Shown here: piece by piece, positions 8,114-18,069 of the stretch
Numbering within the stretch: position 1 is the stretch's first letter
Layout: each line of letters starts with the position of its first letter
Assembly (NCBI GenBank): GCA_023397475.1
Contig: JAEWUD010000043.1
Location: 1 to 64,000, forward strand
Reading direction: 5' to 3'
DNA from: Bacillota bacterium
Lineage (GTDB): Bacteria > Bacillota > Clostridia > Saccharofermentanales > Saccharofermentanaceae
DNA length: 64,000 nucleotides
Made by a program: the position numbers and the translations under genes
The notes under the pieces: generated by a model
Told to the model about the DNA's origin: nothing
Seen by the model: only the letters and a program-made list of their open reading frames with translations
The model's database searches: none

Positions 8114-9481
8114 ATGCTTTTTTACAAAGACAAGTTCTTTTTTCCCCGTCTGATTGCGCTGGCAGCGCCGATTCTGCTGCAGAATCTGCTCTCGTCCTCC
8201 CTCAACTTTATTGATGTGTTTATGGTCGGGCAGCTTGGAGAGACGGCGCTCGCCGCCATCGGCAGCGCAAACCAGTTCTTCTTTGTATTCAATATGTTGA
8301 ACTTCGGATTGGCCAGCGGTTCCGCGATCTTTACCGCGCAACACTGGGGGCAGAGAGATGTGAAGAGTATCCGGGCGGTAATGGGCTTTGGCCTTCTGCT
8401 CACGCTCGCAATCGCAGTGATCTTCATGGTAGCCACGTTCCTGTCTCCGGATCTGGTCATACAACTCTTCTCCAAAGACGCCACGGTTGTCCAGTTGGGC
8501 AGCGATTACCTGCGAATTATCTCGCTGACCTTTGTAATAACGGCCATCAGCATCTCCTACAGTGTTGTTCTGCGAAGCACGGAGAACGTAATCTATCCGA
8601 TGCTCGCAAGTTTTGTCGGCGTCATAACGAATACCGTGCTCAATTATCTGCTGATCTTCGGTAATTTCGGATTTCCGAAGATGGGCGTAGAAGGTGCGGC
8701 GATAGGAACATTGGCTGCCAGATTGATCGAGATGAGCATCATCCTCTCGATTACGTACATTCGCAAACTTCCGGCCGCAGTGAAGTTTGCCGATCTGTTC
8801 CGCTTCACGCGCGATCAGGCAAAATATTACATCAAGAAGGCCCTACCCGTCGTCTTGCAGGCGGTCGGTTGGTCGGCCGGCTTCAGCATGTATTCGATCA
8901 TCTACGGAAATATCAGCACCGAATCCCTCGCCGCCTTCAGCGTCTCCGGTTCGATCGAACGTATTTGCATGATTTTCTTCACCGGTATCGGAGCCTCTTG
9001 CTCCATTATGGTCGGCAATCGTATCGGCGCGGGGGAAGAAGCGACGGCGCGAGGTTACGCGAAAAACTTCCTTCTTCTCAACTTTGGCATCGCTTTGGTG
9101 GTCTCGACTCTGCTGTTCTTCCTGCGAACGCCAATCGTCGGTATTTATAAACTTTCGGACACCAGTCGCGAGTACATGCTGGGAATTCTGATGGTGATGT
9201 CGCTGATCATGTGGGCAAAGTCAACCAATGTCATCTTCCATATGGGCATCTTGAAAGCCGGCGGCGACACACTCTTCAGTATGATCGTCGATGTCGGCGG
9301 CATATGGCTGATCGCCGTTCCGATTGCTCTGTTTGCCGGATTTGTACTCCATCTGCCGGTGAACTTGATCGTCGCCTGTGTTACTGTCGAAGAAGTCACC
9401 AAGGTTGTCATCGCCTTCGTGCGTTTCCGCTCCGGTCGTTGGCTGAACCGTTTGGTGCCGGCATCCGTGAATAATCTGTAA
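8114..9481 (+). CDS. MATE-family multidrug/metabolite exporter
   Basis: 455 aa with about twelve hydrophobic segments in two related halves, typical MATE length. It opens FFPRLIALAAPILLQNLLSS with FIDVFMVGQLGETALAAIG, the family's first-helix signature. The second half repeats it (ALPVVLQAVGWSAGFSMYS). MATE proteins are inner-membrane antiporters driven by Na+ or H+ that export cationic drugs or metabolites. AGGAG sits 8 nt before the ATG. It stands alone with about 200 bp of non-coding sequence on either side. Confidence 0.92.
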   Translation: MLFYKDKFFFPRLIALAAPILLQNLLSSSLNFIDVFMVGQLGETALAAIGSANQFFFVFNMLNFGLASGSAIFTAQHWGQRDVKSIRAVMGFGLLLTLAIAVIFMVATFLSPDLVIQLFSKDATVVQLGSDYLRIISLTFVITAISISYSVVLRSTENVIYPMLASFVGVITNTVLNYLLIFGNFGFPKMGVEGAAIGTLAARLIEMSIILSITYIRKLPAAVKFADLFRFTRDQAKYYIKKALPVVLQAVGWSAGFSMYSIIYGNISTESLAAFSVSGSIERICMIFFTGIGASCSIMVGNRIGAGEEATARGYAKNFLLLNFGIALVVSTLLFFLRTPIVGIYKLSDTSREYMLGILMVMSLIMWAKSTNVIFHMGILKAGGDTLFSMIVDVGGIWLIAVPIALFAGFVLHLPVNLIVACVTVEEVTKVVIAFVRFRSGRWLNRLVPASVNNL

Positions 9482-9696
9482 AAAAACGTAATCTACGTAA
9501 GATTTGCATTCTTTTGTCGGTTGTTAGCTCCCGGTTGCTTATAGAGAGGTATTTCACCCGCGCGACATCCAGAGTAAGATGTACTTGAAACCCTTCTTTT
9601 CCTTTGTCGCGGGATAATCTAATGTTATGCAGTGTTGCCTTACAAGGGGATCAAGACTACCCCCCACTCTCTTGCACTCATGATTAGAGGTGTACC

Positions 9697-12600
9697 ATGA
9701 TTAAGCTGACAGGTTATACCATCACAGAACAGATTTATACCGGCCAGCATTCCATTTTGTACAAGGGCCTGCGCGATGCGGATGCATTGCCTGTAGTTCT
9801 TAAGATTCTGAATCAGGAATACCCTTCCGAAGTGTCTCTGTCATATTTCCGTCGCGAATTCGAGATCGCACGCAAGGCCTCCGGAGAAGGGACCCTCCGG
9901 ATCTATGATCTCGTCCGATACAAGAACACGTTGGCGATTGTGATGGAAGATATTGCGGGCATTCCCTTATCGCAGATCCTCCAATCGCAGACGTTGCGTC
10001 TCCCAGAGAAGCTCTCTTTGGCGATCAAGATCACGCAAGCACTCTCTCGTATTCATGCGAAAAAAATCATTCACAAAGATATCAATCCCACAAATATTCT
10101 GTGGAATCGCGTGGAGGATCGGGTCGGAATCATTGATTTCGGCATTGCCGCGGAACTCAAGAGAGAAGATACGCACGGCGTTCTTGAAGGAACCCCGGAT
10201 TATATGGCCCCGGAGCAAACGGGAAGAATCAATCGCCCCGTCGACCGACGCGCGGACCTCTATTCACTGGGTGTCACACTCTATGAGCTTTTCACCGGAC
10301 AACTGCCTTTTACCGGGAATGACGAGAGTGAGATCATATACAGTCATATTGCCCGACAACCGGAGCCGCCTCATCAAATTGATAAGAATATTCCGGAAAT
10401 GATATCGAATATCCTTCTCAAACTTCTGGCCAAGGACGCAGAAGACAGATATCAGATGGCTTCGGGACTTACGAAGGACCTTGAGCTTTGTCTCGACAAT
10501 CTCCTACTCAACAATGATATTGTCCCCTTCGAAATCGCAAGGTTCGATATTTCCGATCAACTGTCAATTCCCGAGAAGCTTTATGGGCGACAGGATGAGC
10601 TGGAAAGGCTAACCGTATTATTCAATGATGCTGCGGAAGGGGCTTCCTCCGTTGTCATGATCGAAGGACTTCCGGGCATCGGTAAGTCGACTCTGGTTCA
10701 CGAATTCAGCAAGATCGTCGCCTTACGCAAGGGCCTCTTCATCTTCGGAAGATTTGACAAACAAGAACAGAATCGTCCGCTTTCCGCACTTTTACAGGCT
10801 TTACACGGACTTATCCATTGGTTATTGTCTTTGCCGGAGAGTCAGCTACAGATATGGAGACAAAGAATCCTGGAGACGGTCCCGCAAGAGGCGGCTATCC
10901 TAACAGAGTTGCTGCCGGACCTCGAGAAAGTGATCGGGGTACAGCCTCCGGTCCTGGAGTTAAACCCGATCGAGGCGCAGAACCGAATCCTTATCGTCTT
11001 TAGCGACTTCATTCGCCTCTTTGCGACGAATGAATCTCCGTTGGTCATCTTTATGGATGATCTGCACTTGTGCGACAATACATCTCTCGCCCTGATGAAA
11101 TATATGGTCGGAAGCGGAAGATCGTCACATATTCTGTTTATCGGAGCCTATCGCCAGAATGATCTGCCTCCCGGTCATCCCTTTCTTCGCGTCCTGGAGG
11201 CGATCATCGAGAAGATTCCGACCATACAAACCATCACGCTGCAACCCCTTGAACTGCCCGACGTCGATCAGATGCTCGCAGATACCTTTCATCGTCTCCC
11301 TGATGAGGAGACCTTACATTTGTCGAGTCTCGTCTATCAGAAGACCGGCGGTACCCCTTACTTCATCCATCAATTGCTGGAATCCCTGCTGGATCTGGGT
11401 TGCTTTACCTTGTCACACGAACAGAATTCGTGGAAATGGGACCTCTCTCGCATTGAGAGTGTCAAAATCAGTGATAATGTGATCGATCTTCTCAGCAAAA
11501 GAATTGATGAATTAACATCCTCTGCCATCGAGATGCTAAAGATAGCTTCCTGCATCGGCGATCAATTCAATCTGGGACAGCTGTCTACTCTTTGTGAACT
11601 GCCGGCAACAGAAGTCGGGAGAATACTCTGGCCGGTCGTCGAGAAGGAGATCATTTCTCCTCTGGATCAGAACTATAAACTACTTCGACTGGACGACAAC
11701 GATTCTTCTCTGTCCTCCATATCCATCGGATTTACTTTCCAACACAGTCGGATTCAGCAACTGATCTATTCCCGAATTCCCGAGGCAGAGCGAAATGCGA
11801 TACACCTCAAAATCGGATGGGAGTATGCCCTGCATGTGGATAATCTCGAAGAATCCGAATTCCTGTTCAACGTAGTTAATCATACAAATAAGGGGCGCGA
11901 TCTGGTTGAGGAATTCAACGAGAGAATTGTTTTGCGTGACCTGAACATGATCGTCGGAACCAGAGCAATGAAGTCCACGACCTTTTCGACGGCGGCAGAA
12001 TACTTCCGGGTCGCCGAGTCATTGCTGACCCCTGAGGAGTGGGGAGAAGATCCCGACGCATGGCATCGCACTCTGTACAACTTGGGAGAAGCGCTGTTTT
12101 TATCCGGCGAACTACAGCAGGCGGAAGAGACATGCAAGAAAATGTATCCGCTGTCTGCGGATTCCATCGATCGGGCGAAGGTTCATAATCTCAGAGCTCG
12201 GATTTTCGAGTTTCAAGGTCGTATTCCGGAGACAATCGAGGAAATACGCCAGGGTCTTAACGAACTTGGAACTGTTCTTCCGCAGGAAGACGAGGACATC
12301 GGTCGCGGAATTGGTCAGGGTGTTATGCGCCTTATCGGCACCATCTCATCCGGTCCGATCGAGAGTCTGGCAGATCTACCATTGATGACAGCCCCTGATA
12401 AAGTCCTGGCTATGGAACTCCTCTTCAACGTGATACCTCCGGCCCTTCAACTTCGACCCTCCCTTTACGTGCTCGCTTCATTAATGATGTTTGAACTTAC
12501 AATTGATTATGGAGTCACCTCATTTTCCTGCAAGAGTTTTGTTGATGTCGGTATTACCCAGAGTCCCGCATTGAACGATTTCTCTATGGGCTATCGTTTG

Positions 12601-14871
12601 GGAAAAGCCGCCTTTCGTTTGCTCGACCGCTTGGACGCGGAGTTGATGAAGCCGGCGGTATACTTTGGCTTCACCTTTACCTCCTACAGGAACGCACATT
12701 TTCGCGAGGCTGTTCAGTACTATGATTTAGCCTATTCCGACGGCAGGAGGACCGGTGATATTCAGCATGCCGCCTATGCCCGAGCTCATAAGATTCATCT
12801 GTATTTACATGTCGGGAAGAATCTTTCGGAGTGCGACAAAGAGATCGAAGATACAATCAATTTTCTTACGGAAGCTAAGGCGGGCATGCCGTTACTTCTT
12901 GCCACAATCATCCGGTACATGGTGGACAAGTATCGTTCTGACCAGGAGATCGATGATGACAACACGCTTTTTTCCACCATAGAACAAACAAGAAATGTCG
13001 CCTTCCTCTGGAGATTCTGCCAGTATAATACCGTTTATCATTACATCAACAGCAATTGGAAGCAGGCGGAGAAATGGTCCCTGCTTTGTGACCGGTTCGC
13101 CTTTGCGTCGCAATCCGATTTCCCTGTCCCTGAGCAATTCATGTTCAAGGCGTTACTCCTGATCCGACTTTGGGACGATATTTCTGAAGAAGAGAAGCCT
13201 TCGAAGATGGAAATCATTCTCGAGATGCTGAAAAAATTGCAGGAATCGGCCCTTCTCTGCCCTTCAAACTTCGCCCACAAAGCGCACTTCCTGGCCGCCG
13301 AACTCGCCGTCCTTCGCAAAGCGCCTCAGGAAAAAATTATGGAACACTATAACCTGGCACTTGCATCTTTAGAAGAAGACGATTTTCTGCATATCAAGGC
13401 CTTGATCTACGAGTCCCTTTCCGCGTATTGGGACAATCAGCACAACGAGATTATCTCCAAGGCCTTCGCTTCCGAGGCCTACTTTTTCTATACGAAATGG
13501 GGCGCCCGTCGCAAAGTCCGTCTCTTGGAAGAAGCCTATCCGTTCCTGAGAAAGCCCTCCTCCCAACCGGGAACCACCTCTCGCATGAACCAGAACATCA
13601 CCGGAAACTCCATCGACACAACCTCCATCATGAAGGCCATGCAGCTTATCTCCGGAGAGATCCGTATCGAGAAACTCTTGCGTTCCTTGATGTCCCTGAT
13701 TCTCGAAAACGCCGGAGCCCGGCAAGGAGCCCTTCTGCTGGTAAACAGAGATGACAAGGACCTCTATATCGAGGCGCTGAAAAATTCCTTTAACGACGAG
13801 ATTGAAATCATGCAGTCAATACCCTACCGAAAAAGTTCCCAGCTGTGTCCGGAGATCATCCAATTTGTCGCGCGTTCTCACGAGAATGTCGTACTCGGAA
13901 ACGCATGGAAAGAAGGGGACTTCAGCAGTAACCCCCACATCCAACAAGCACAGATTAAGTCCGTCCTTGCAGTGCCCATCCTCTATCGGAATCGACTGAT
14001 GGGCGTCATCTATCTCGAACACGATCTCGCCGAGGACGTCTTCAGCGAGGAACAGATCCAGACCCTGCGAATCCTCTCCTCTCAGGCAGCAATCTCCATC
14101 GAGAATGCCCTTCTGTACGAGACCCTCGAGAAGAAAGTCGAAGAGAGAACCGCGCAGCTGAATCAGGCAAACGAGAAATTGCGATTGCTGTCCCTGCAAG
14201 ACCCGTTGACCGCACTTCACAATCGCAGATACATCTCGGAATTTGTCTCCGAACTGTCGATGAACTTCATCCTTCGAAAAGCACAGCTGCAAGACGGCAA
14301 AGACGACCGCACCTCCGCCATCAATCAGAAAACCATGGGTGTTTTCATGATTGATCTCGATCACTTCAAAATGGTCAACGACACCTACGGACACAGTGCG
14401 GGCGACATCGTACTCGTCGGTATCTCGCGAATTCTGCGAAGACAGATCCGCGCGGATGACTTCATCGTCCGCTGGGGTGGAGAGGAATTCCTCATCATCC
14501 TGAATGATACCGATCCCGAATACCTGGATCATTTCGCGCGAAAAATCCTCAAGGCCGTAGCCGCCGCCCCGATCAAGATCAGCGACGAGACCAGCCTTCC
14601 GATCACCTGTTCCGTCGGATATTGCATGCTCCCGATTCATCCCGGGGCGCCGGATCTTCTGAACCTGGAACAGACCATAAATGTCAGTGATTACGCAATG
14701 TACCTGGCCAAGGAGAACGGCCGCAACCGCGCCGCCCGTATCTGTACAAAACACCAGGATACGCTAACGTCTGATTGCAAAGAGTACCTGCAGAAACTGA
14801 GCAAGAACGATACCATTCGTGAGGAGTTCATCGAAGTCCGGTATGTCGAGAACCCTGCAGAGACAATTTAG
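9697..14871 (+). CDS. Giant Ser/Thr kinase-AAA-TPR-GAF-GGDEF signalling protein
   Basis: 1724 aa. Residues 1-270 form a protein kinase: VVLKIL (Lys), HKD at 126-128 replacing HRD, IIDFG with Asp147, and MAPEQTG. Residues 300-620 are an AAA_16 ATPase with Walker A LPGIGKST (about 324-331) and FMDDLH as Walker B. A long alpha-helical TPR-like region fills roughly 700-1290. A GAF domain spans about 1305-1485, then a short coiled coil (YETLEKKVEERTAQLNQANE) and a GGDEF domain from about 1500 with an intact GGEEF near 1595. The order kinase-AAA-TPR-GAF is known from bacterial multidomain kinases that usually end in a histidine kinase; here the output is a diguanylate cyclase. The alanine dehydrogenase gene follows after about 80 bp. 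Confidence 0.9.
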   Translation: MIKLTGYTITEQIYTGQHSILYKGLRDADALPVVLKILNQEYPSEVSLSYFRREFEIARKASGEGTLRIYDLVRYKNTLAIVMEDIAGIPLSQILQSQTLRLPEKLSLAIKITQALSRIHAKKIIHKDINPTNILWNRVEDRVGIIDFGIAAELKREDTHGVLEGTPDYMAPEQTGRINRPVDRRADLYSLGVTLYELFTGQLPFTGNDESEIIYSHIARQPEPPHQIDKNIPEMISNILLKLLAKDAEDRYQMASGLTKDLELCLDNLLLNNDIVPFEIARFDISDQLSIPEKLYGRQDELERLTVLFNDAAEGASSVVMIEGLPGIGKSTLVHEFSKIVALRKGLFIFGRFDKQEQNRPLSALLQALHGLIHWLLSLPESQLQIWRQRILETVPQEAAILTELLPDLEKVIGVQPPVLELNPIEAQNRILIVFSDFIRLFATNESPLVIFMDDLHLCDNTSLALMKYMVGSGRSSHILFIGAYRQNDLPPGHPFLRVLEAIIEKIPTIQTITLQPLELPDVDQMLADTFHRLPDEETLHLSSLVYQKTGGTPYFIHQLLESLLDLGCFTLSHEQNSWKWDLSRIESVKISDNVIDLLSKRIDELTSSAIEMLKIASCIGDQFNLGQLSTLCELPATEVGRILWPVVEKEIISPLDQNYKLLRLDDNDSSLSSISIGFTFQHSRIQQLIYSRIPEAERNAIHLKIGWEYALHVDNLEESEFLFNVVNHTNKGRDLVEEFNERIVLRDLNMIVGTRAMKSTTFSTAAEYFRVAESLLTPEEWGEDPDAWHRTLYNLGEALFLSGELQQAEETCKKMYPLSADSIDRAKVHNLRARIFEFQGRIPETIEEIRQGLNELGTVLPQEDEDIGRGIGQGVMRLIGTISSGPIESLADLPLMTAPDKVLAMELLFNVIPPALQLRPSLYVLASLMMFELTIDYGVTSFSCKSFVDVGITQSPALNDFSMGYRLGKAAFRLLDRLDAELMKPAVYFGFTFTSYRNAHFREAVQYYDLAYSDGRRTGDIQHAAYARAHKIHLYLHVGKNLSECDKEIEDTINFLTEAKAGMPLLLATIIRYMVDKYRSDQEIDDDNTLFSTIEQTRNVAFLWRFCQYNTVYHYINSNWKQAEKWSLLCDRFAFASQSDFPVPEQFMFKALLLIRLWDDISEEEKPSKMEIILEMLKKLQESALLCPSNFAHKAHFLAAELAVLRKAPQEKIMEHYNLALASLEEDDFLHIKALIYESLSAYWDNQHNEIISKAFASEAYFFYTKWGARRKVRLLEEAYPFLRKPSSQPGTTSRMNQNITGNSIDTTSIMKAMQLISGEIRIEKLLRSLMSLILENAGARQGALLLVNRDDKDLYIEALKNSFNDEIEIMQSIPYRKSSQLCPEIIQFVARSHENVVLGNAWKEGDFSSNPHIQQAQIKSVLAVPILYRNRLMGVIYLEHDLAEDVFSEEQIQTLRILSSQAAISIENALLYETLEKKVEERTAQLNQANEKLRLLSLQDPLTALHNRRYISEFVSELSMNFILRKAQLQDGKDDRTSAINQKTMGVFMIDLDHFKMVNDTYGHSAGDIVLVGISRILRRQIRADDFIVRWGGEEFLIILNDTDPEYLDHFARKILKAVAAAPIKISDETSLPITCSVGYCMLPIHPGAPDLLNLEQTINVSDYAMYLAKENGRNRAARICTKHQDTLTSDCKEYLQKLSKNDTIREEFIEVRYVENPAETI

Positions 14872-14954
14872 GAAACACGGACCTGACCTTGCGACACATT
14901 CTTTGGTAAATGCGATTCGCATTGGAGAACAGTACCGGCACAAGAGGTTCCGCT

Positions 14955-16082
14955 ATGATTGTCGGTTGCGTCAAAGAAATCAAGAAACAAGAATATCGCG
15001 TTGGCCTGACTCCGGGCAATGTGCAGGACTATATCGCCCACGGCCACAAGGTACTTCTGGAATCCGGTGCGGGCGAAGGATCCGGCTTTGATGACAACCT
15101 GTATGAGAAGTCCGGCGCACGCCTACTTCGACGGGCCGAAGAAGTCTGGCTTACGTCCGATATGATCATCAAAGTCAAGGAGCCCCTTCGGGAGGAGTGG
15201 CCGCAGATCCGCCCAGACCAGATCCTCTACACCTTCCTGCACCTCGCCGCGGACAAAGCACTGACCGACGCTCTCCTATCCAGCGGTTGCAAGGCCGTCG
15301 CCTACGAAACTGTCACCGACACGTCCGGCGGGCTGCCACTTCTGCGCCCCATGAGCGAAGTCGCCGGCAGGCTCAGTGTTCAAGAAGGCGCACACTATCT
15401 CGAAAAGACAAACGGAGGCATCGGCGTCCTGCTCGGCGGCGTACCCGGTGTCCCGCGAGCAAAAGTCGTCGTTCTCGGCGCCGGAATCGCCGGAACACAA
15501 GCCTGCGATGTAGCGCTGGGAATGGGCGCAGACGTTACCGTGCTCGATAAGAATCTCTCCCGCCTGGTTCAGCTCAACGTCATGTTTGATGGTAAAGTCA
15601 AAACCATATACTCCTGCGAACAGACAATCCTCGAAGAAATCATAGATGCCGATCTGATAATCGGTGCCGTTCTCATCCCCGGCGCCAGCGCTCCCCGCCT
15701 GATTCGCCGGGAACACTTGTCCAAGATGAAAACCGGCAGCGTCATCGTCGATATCGCCGTTGATCAAGGCGGCTGTGTCGAGACCAGCCGCGTCACCTAT
15801 CACGACGACCCCGTCTACACCGTCGACGGAGTCATTCACTACTGCGTCGCCAACATCCCCGGCGCCGTCCCGCGCACAGCAACCATCGCCTTAACCAATG
15901 CGACCATATCCTACGGCCTCAAGATTGCCGATCTCGGTCTCGAAAAGGCCGCAATTTCCGACATCGGAATCCAGAACGGCATCAATATCTATCGCGGCCA
16001 CTGTACCTGCCCGAATGTGGCAAAGAGCTTCTCAATCAAGTACACACCCTTTTCGGATTGCCTGGCACAATCGGACGTTTGA
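14955..16082 (+). CDS. ald: Alanine dehydrogenase
   Basis: 375 aa from the ATG at 14955 (AGAGG 8 nt upstream); an in-frame ATG 45 bp earlier has no ribosome-binding site and would give a non-family extension. It catalyses NAD-dependent interconversion of L-alanine and pyruvate plus ammonia. Seen: MIVGCVKEIKKQEYRVGLTP, the family start; TFLHLAADK; the Rossmann glycine motif VVLGAGIAGTQA; and the C-terminal VANIPGAVPRTAT signature. Its length matches the family. It may feed or drain ammonia alongside glnA, which lies about 8 kb away, but no shared regulation is visible. Confidence 0.95.
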   Translation: MIVGCVKEIKKQEYRVGLTPGNVQDYIAHGHKVLLESGAGEGSGFDDNLYEKSGARLLRRAEEVWLTSDMIIKVKEPLREEWPQIRPDQILYTFLHLAADKALTDALLSSGCKAVAYETVTDTSGGLPLLRPMSEVAGRLSVQEGAHYLEKTNGGIGVLLGGVPGVPRAKVVVLGAGIAGTQACDVALGMGADVTVLDKNLSRLVQLNVMFDGKVKTIYSCEQTILEEIIDADLIIGAVLIPGASAPRLIRREHLSKMKTGSVIVDIAVDQGGCVETSRVTYHDDPVYTVDGVIHYCVANIPGAVPRTATIALTNATISYGLKIADLGLEKAAISDIGIQNGINIYRGHCTCPNVAKSFSIKYTPFSDCLAQSDV

Positions 16083-16209
16083 AAGATTATTAACCCTACA
16101 GCATGCTGTCGCGAATGTGTGCGATCCTATCGCTACTTCTTGTCACAGCTTCGTCATACGGCACAACCAGAATCGCATGTCCCTTCTTATGAAGGGTCTG
16201 TAACAGTGT

Positions 16210-17034
16210 TCAAAGAAGATAACAATTAATATTGGAATCTATGATTCTCGAACTTAACGGACATGACGATGACTCAAAAGTTAAGATGAGATTCTTCCCC
16301 GGATGAAATCCCGCCAGCGTATACTTTCCGATTCTTTTAATCGCATTCTCGGAATAGTCCGTGTCAGACATCATCCCGTTATGCTCCCACAAGACCTCTT
16401 TTCGTTCACGCACATTCAAACAAAGAAAATCCGGATGAACAACCCCGGCCCCGGCTAAGTGTATCGGATACTCATACCGATATGGAATATTGTGTCGATT
16501 CAGTGCGTCTGCAATCATAATCTCAGATTTAGATCTGACACGTTCCCCCTTGGCTGTGAAGAAGTCAGGAGCATTCTCCTCGAATGATTTCTTCGGATAT
16601 TCGACACTCATCCACCGAGCAATATAATCTTCATCAAGCAACATTACCGGACAAACCAAAGGCTTCCGAAAATTATGAAGAGTCTTATATATGTCTGAGA
16701 TTCGTTCCGGATGATAATCCCTAAGAAAAACTTTCAGCGCTTTGATTTCTTTCTTAATTTCACTTGCAAGCTTCGTATCATAGTCCTTCTGAACGAGAGC
16801 GGTTGCAATATCGTCCTGTTCGCGTTTAAGATAAACACCTCTCGTATCGGAAGGATTGATTCTCTGATAATACTGTAGTAAACCATCTCGAGAGACAATT
16901 CGGATTGTCCCTTCGGGAGCCTTACAAAGATCCTTTTCCTTTATCATAAGAAGTCCCGTCAACTCAATGATTCTCTCCTGAACGACCTTAACAAGCAGAT
17001 CAGGGCTTAGTTCTGTGTTTTTCAAAATACTCAT
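16210..17034 (-). CDS. Protein with a C-terminal PD-(D/E)XK nuclease-like domain
   Basis: 274 aa. The N-terminal 110 residues are charged and helical (KKEIKALKVFLRDYHPER). The C-terminal half shows RSKSEIMIADALNRHNIPY, then HPDFLCLN, then EVLWEHNGMM and a final strand NLILTFES. The E...PD...ExH/G spacing resembles the PD-(D/E)XK superfamily (Vsr, DUF559, restriction enzymes). It could be a DNA-processing enzyme, but no methylase or helicase partner is adjacent. Upstream lies about 1 kb of repeats. It converges with ald. Confidence 0.65.
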   Translation of the reverse strand: MSILKNTELSPDLLVKVVQERIIELTGLLMIKEKDLCKAPEGTIRIVSRDGLLQYYQRINPSDTRGVYLKREQDDIATALVQKDYDTKLASEIKKEIKALKVFLRDYHPERISDIYKTLHNFRKPLVCPVMLLDEDYIARWMSVEYPKKSFEENAPDFFTAKGERVRSKSEIMIADALNRHNIPYRYEYPIHLAGAGVVHPDFLCLNVRERKEVLWEHNGMMSDTDYSENAIKRIGKYTLAGFHPGKNLILTFESSSCPLSSRIIDSNINCYLL

Positions 17035-17204
17035 GTGAATTCTTGCCCCCTATACCTGTATCCTATTGCCTTATGAACGTAACAAGATCCGGATCGTTCA
17101 TTTTCTCTTCATGCACCCCTCAGAAAGCTTTCTATTTCATATGCTCAAGTAAAGTTTCATTGAATTTCGTTTCGTTTTCCCGACATTCAGCAGGAATAAT
17201 TGAG

Positions 17205-17390
17205 AATACGGATAATTGAGCATCTTTTCATAAAATTATCCGTATTTTCGCAGTCATTTGCCCAGATCCGGCGAGAATTATACGGATAATTCTGAAGTTT
17301 TTTAGAATATTATCCGTATTTTTCGACAAATTCACCCTCTCTGTTGCAAAATAATACGGATAATTTTTGTATCTTCAATGAATTTATTCG
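17205..17390. repeat. Three 74-bp-spaced hairpin units
   Basis: AATACGGATAATT (17205-17217) faces AATTATCCGTATT (17234-17246). ATACGGATAATT near 17280 faces ATTATCCGTATT (17309-17320). AATACGGATAATT (17353-17365) faces a decayed arm at 17381-17394. The units repeat every 74 bp; the arms are conserved, the loops and spacers are not. This is upstream of the minus-strand nuclease-like gene. Confidence 0.8.
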
Positions 17391-17590
17391 TATGTCTTCA
17401 GGCAATATTGATCATTGCTTATATTTGTTTACAAGGATCGGATAAAGGCTAAAGATCAACATTTTCTTGAAAAGCCCATATTCGAAGTGTTTCACATACA
17501 TTAAAACATCGTATCATTATATTTCAATAGCATATATCCAAAAAATGTACTTTATTTCAAAAATCTCATGGTATTTTTTTCATAAACATA
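17391..17590. other. AT-rich intergenic stretch
   Basis: About 200 bp of AT-rich sequence with no supported gene, RNA or clear repeat, between the 74-bp hairpins and the palindrome cluster. Confidence 0.4.
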
Positions 17591-17663
17591 ATGGAGTCGC
17601 GTATTAAGCACGTCGAGGACTGTCCAAGCGAAGAAAAAAGACTTCTTATTCTTACTCCCCATT

Positions 17664-17687
17664 AAAAAGGGCGCCCCCAGGCGCCCC
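17664..17687 (-). terminator. Rho-independent terminator-like hairpin
   Basis: Minus strand: GGGCGCC stem (17669-17675/17680-17686) followed by five T. One of three related hairpins downstream of guaA. Confidence 0.5.
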
Positions 17688-17784
17688 TCTGTAAGGAACC
17701 GTTGATTCCTTGTAGATTCCGCAGAAGCACCCAAGGTGCGTCGAGGACGTGCCCTCGCGAAGCAGAAGGAAGTCCCTCCCCATT

Positions 17785-17809
17785 AAAAAAGGGCACCCCC
17801 AGGCGCCCC
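17785..17809 (-). terminator. Rho-independent terminator-like hairpin
   Basis: Minus strand: a second copy of the GC-rich hairpin with one G-T pair, followed by six T. Confidence 0.5.
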
Positions 17810-17959
17810 TCAGTGAGAATTTCTTTGTCGCTCGAATAGTTCCGCTCGGGGGCTTTAGCCCCCTCCAGTAAGAATTCTTTTTTCCGAGTAGATTCCGTAG
17901 ACGTGCCATCGGCATGTCGACTCCCTCCTTCGCGAAGCAGAAGGAAGTCCCTCCCCATT

Positions 17960-17982
17960 AAAAGGGCGCCGCCAGGCGCCCC
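17960..17982 (-). terminator. Rho-independent terminator-like hairpin after guaA
   Basis: Minus strand: GGCGCC-rich stem followed by four T, about 90 bp past the guaA stop. It is the first of three similar hairpins met by the guaA transcript. Confidence 0.55.
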
Positions 17983-18069
17983 TCAGTAAGGAACCGTTGA
18001 TTCCTTGTAGATTCCGCAGAAGCACCGAAGGTGCTTCGAGGACTGACCGAGCAAGGAATCAACGGTTCC

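Noticed and set aside
17205..17390. CRISPR array
   Set aside because: Repeats are inverted hairpin arms of about 13 bp at 74-bp intervals, with only three units and no cas genes.
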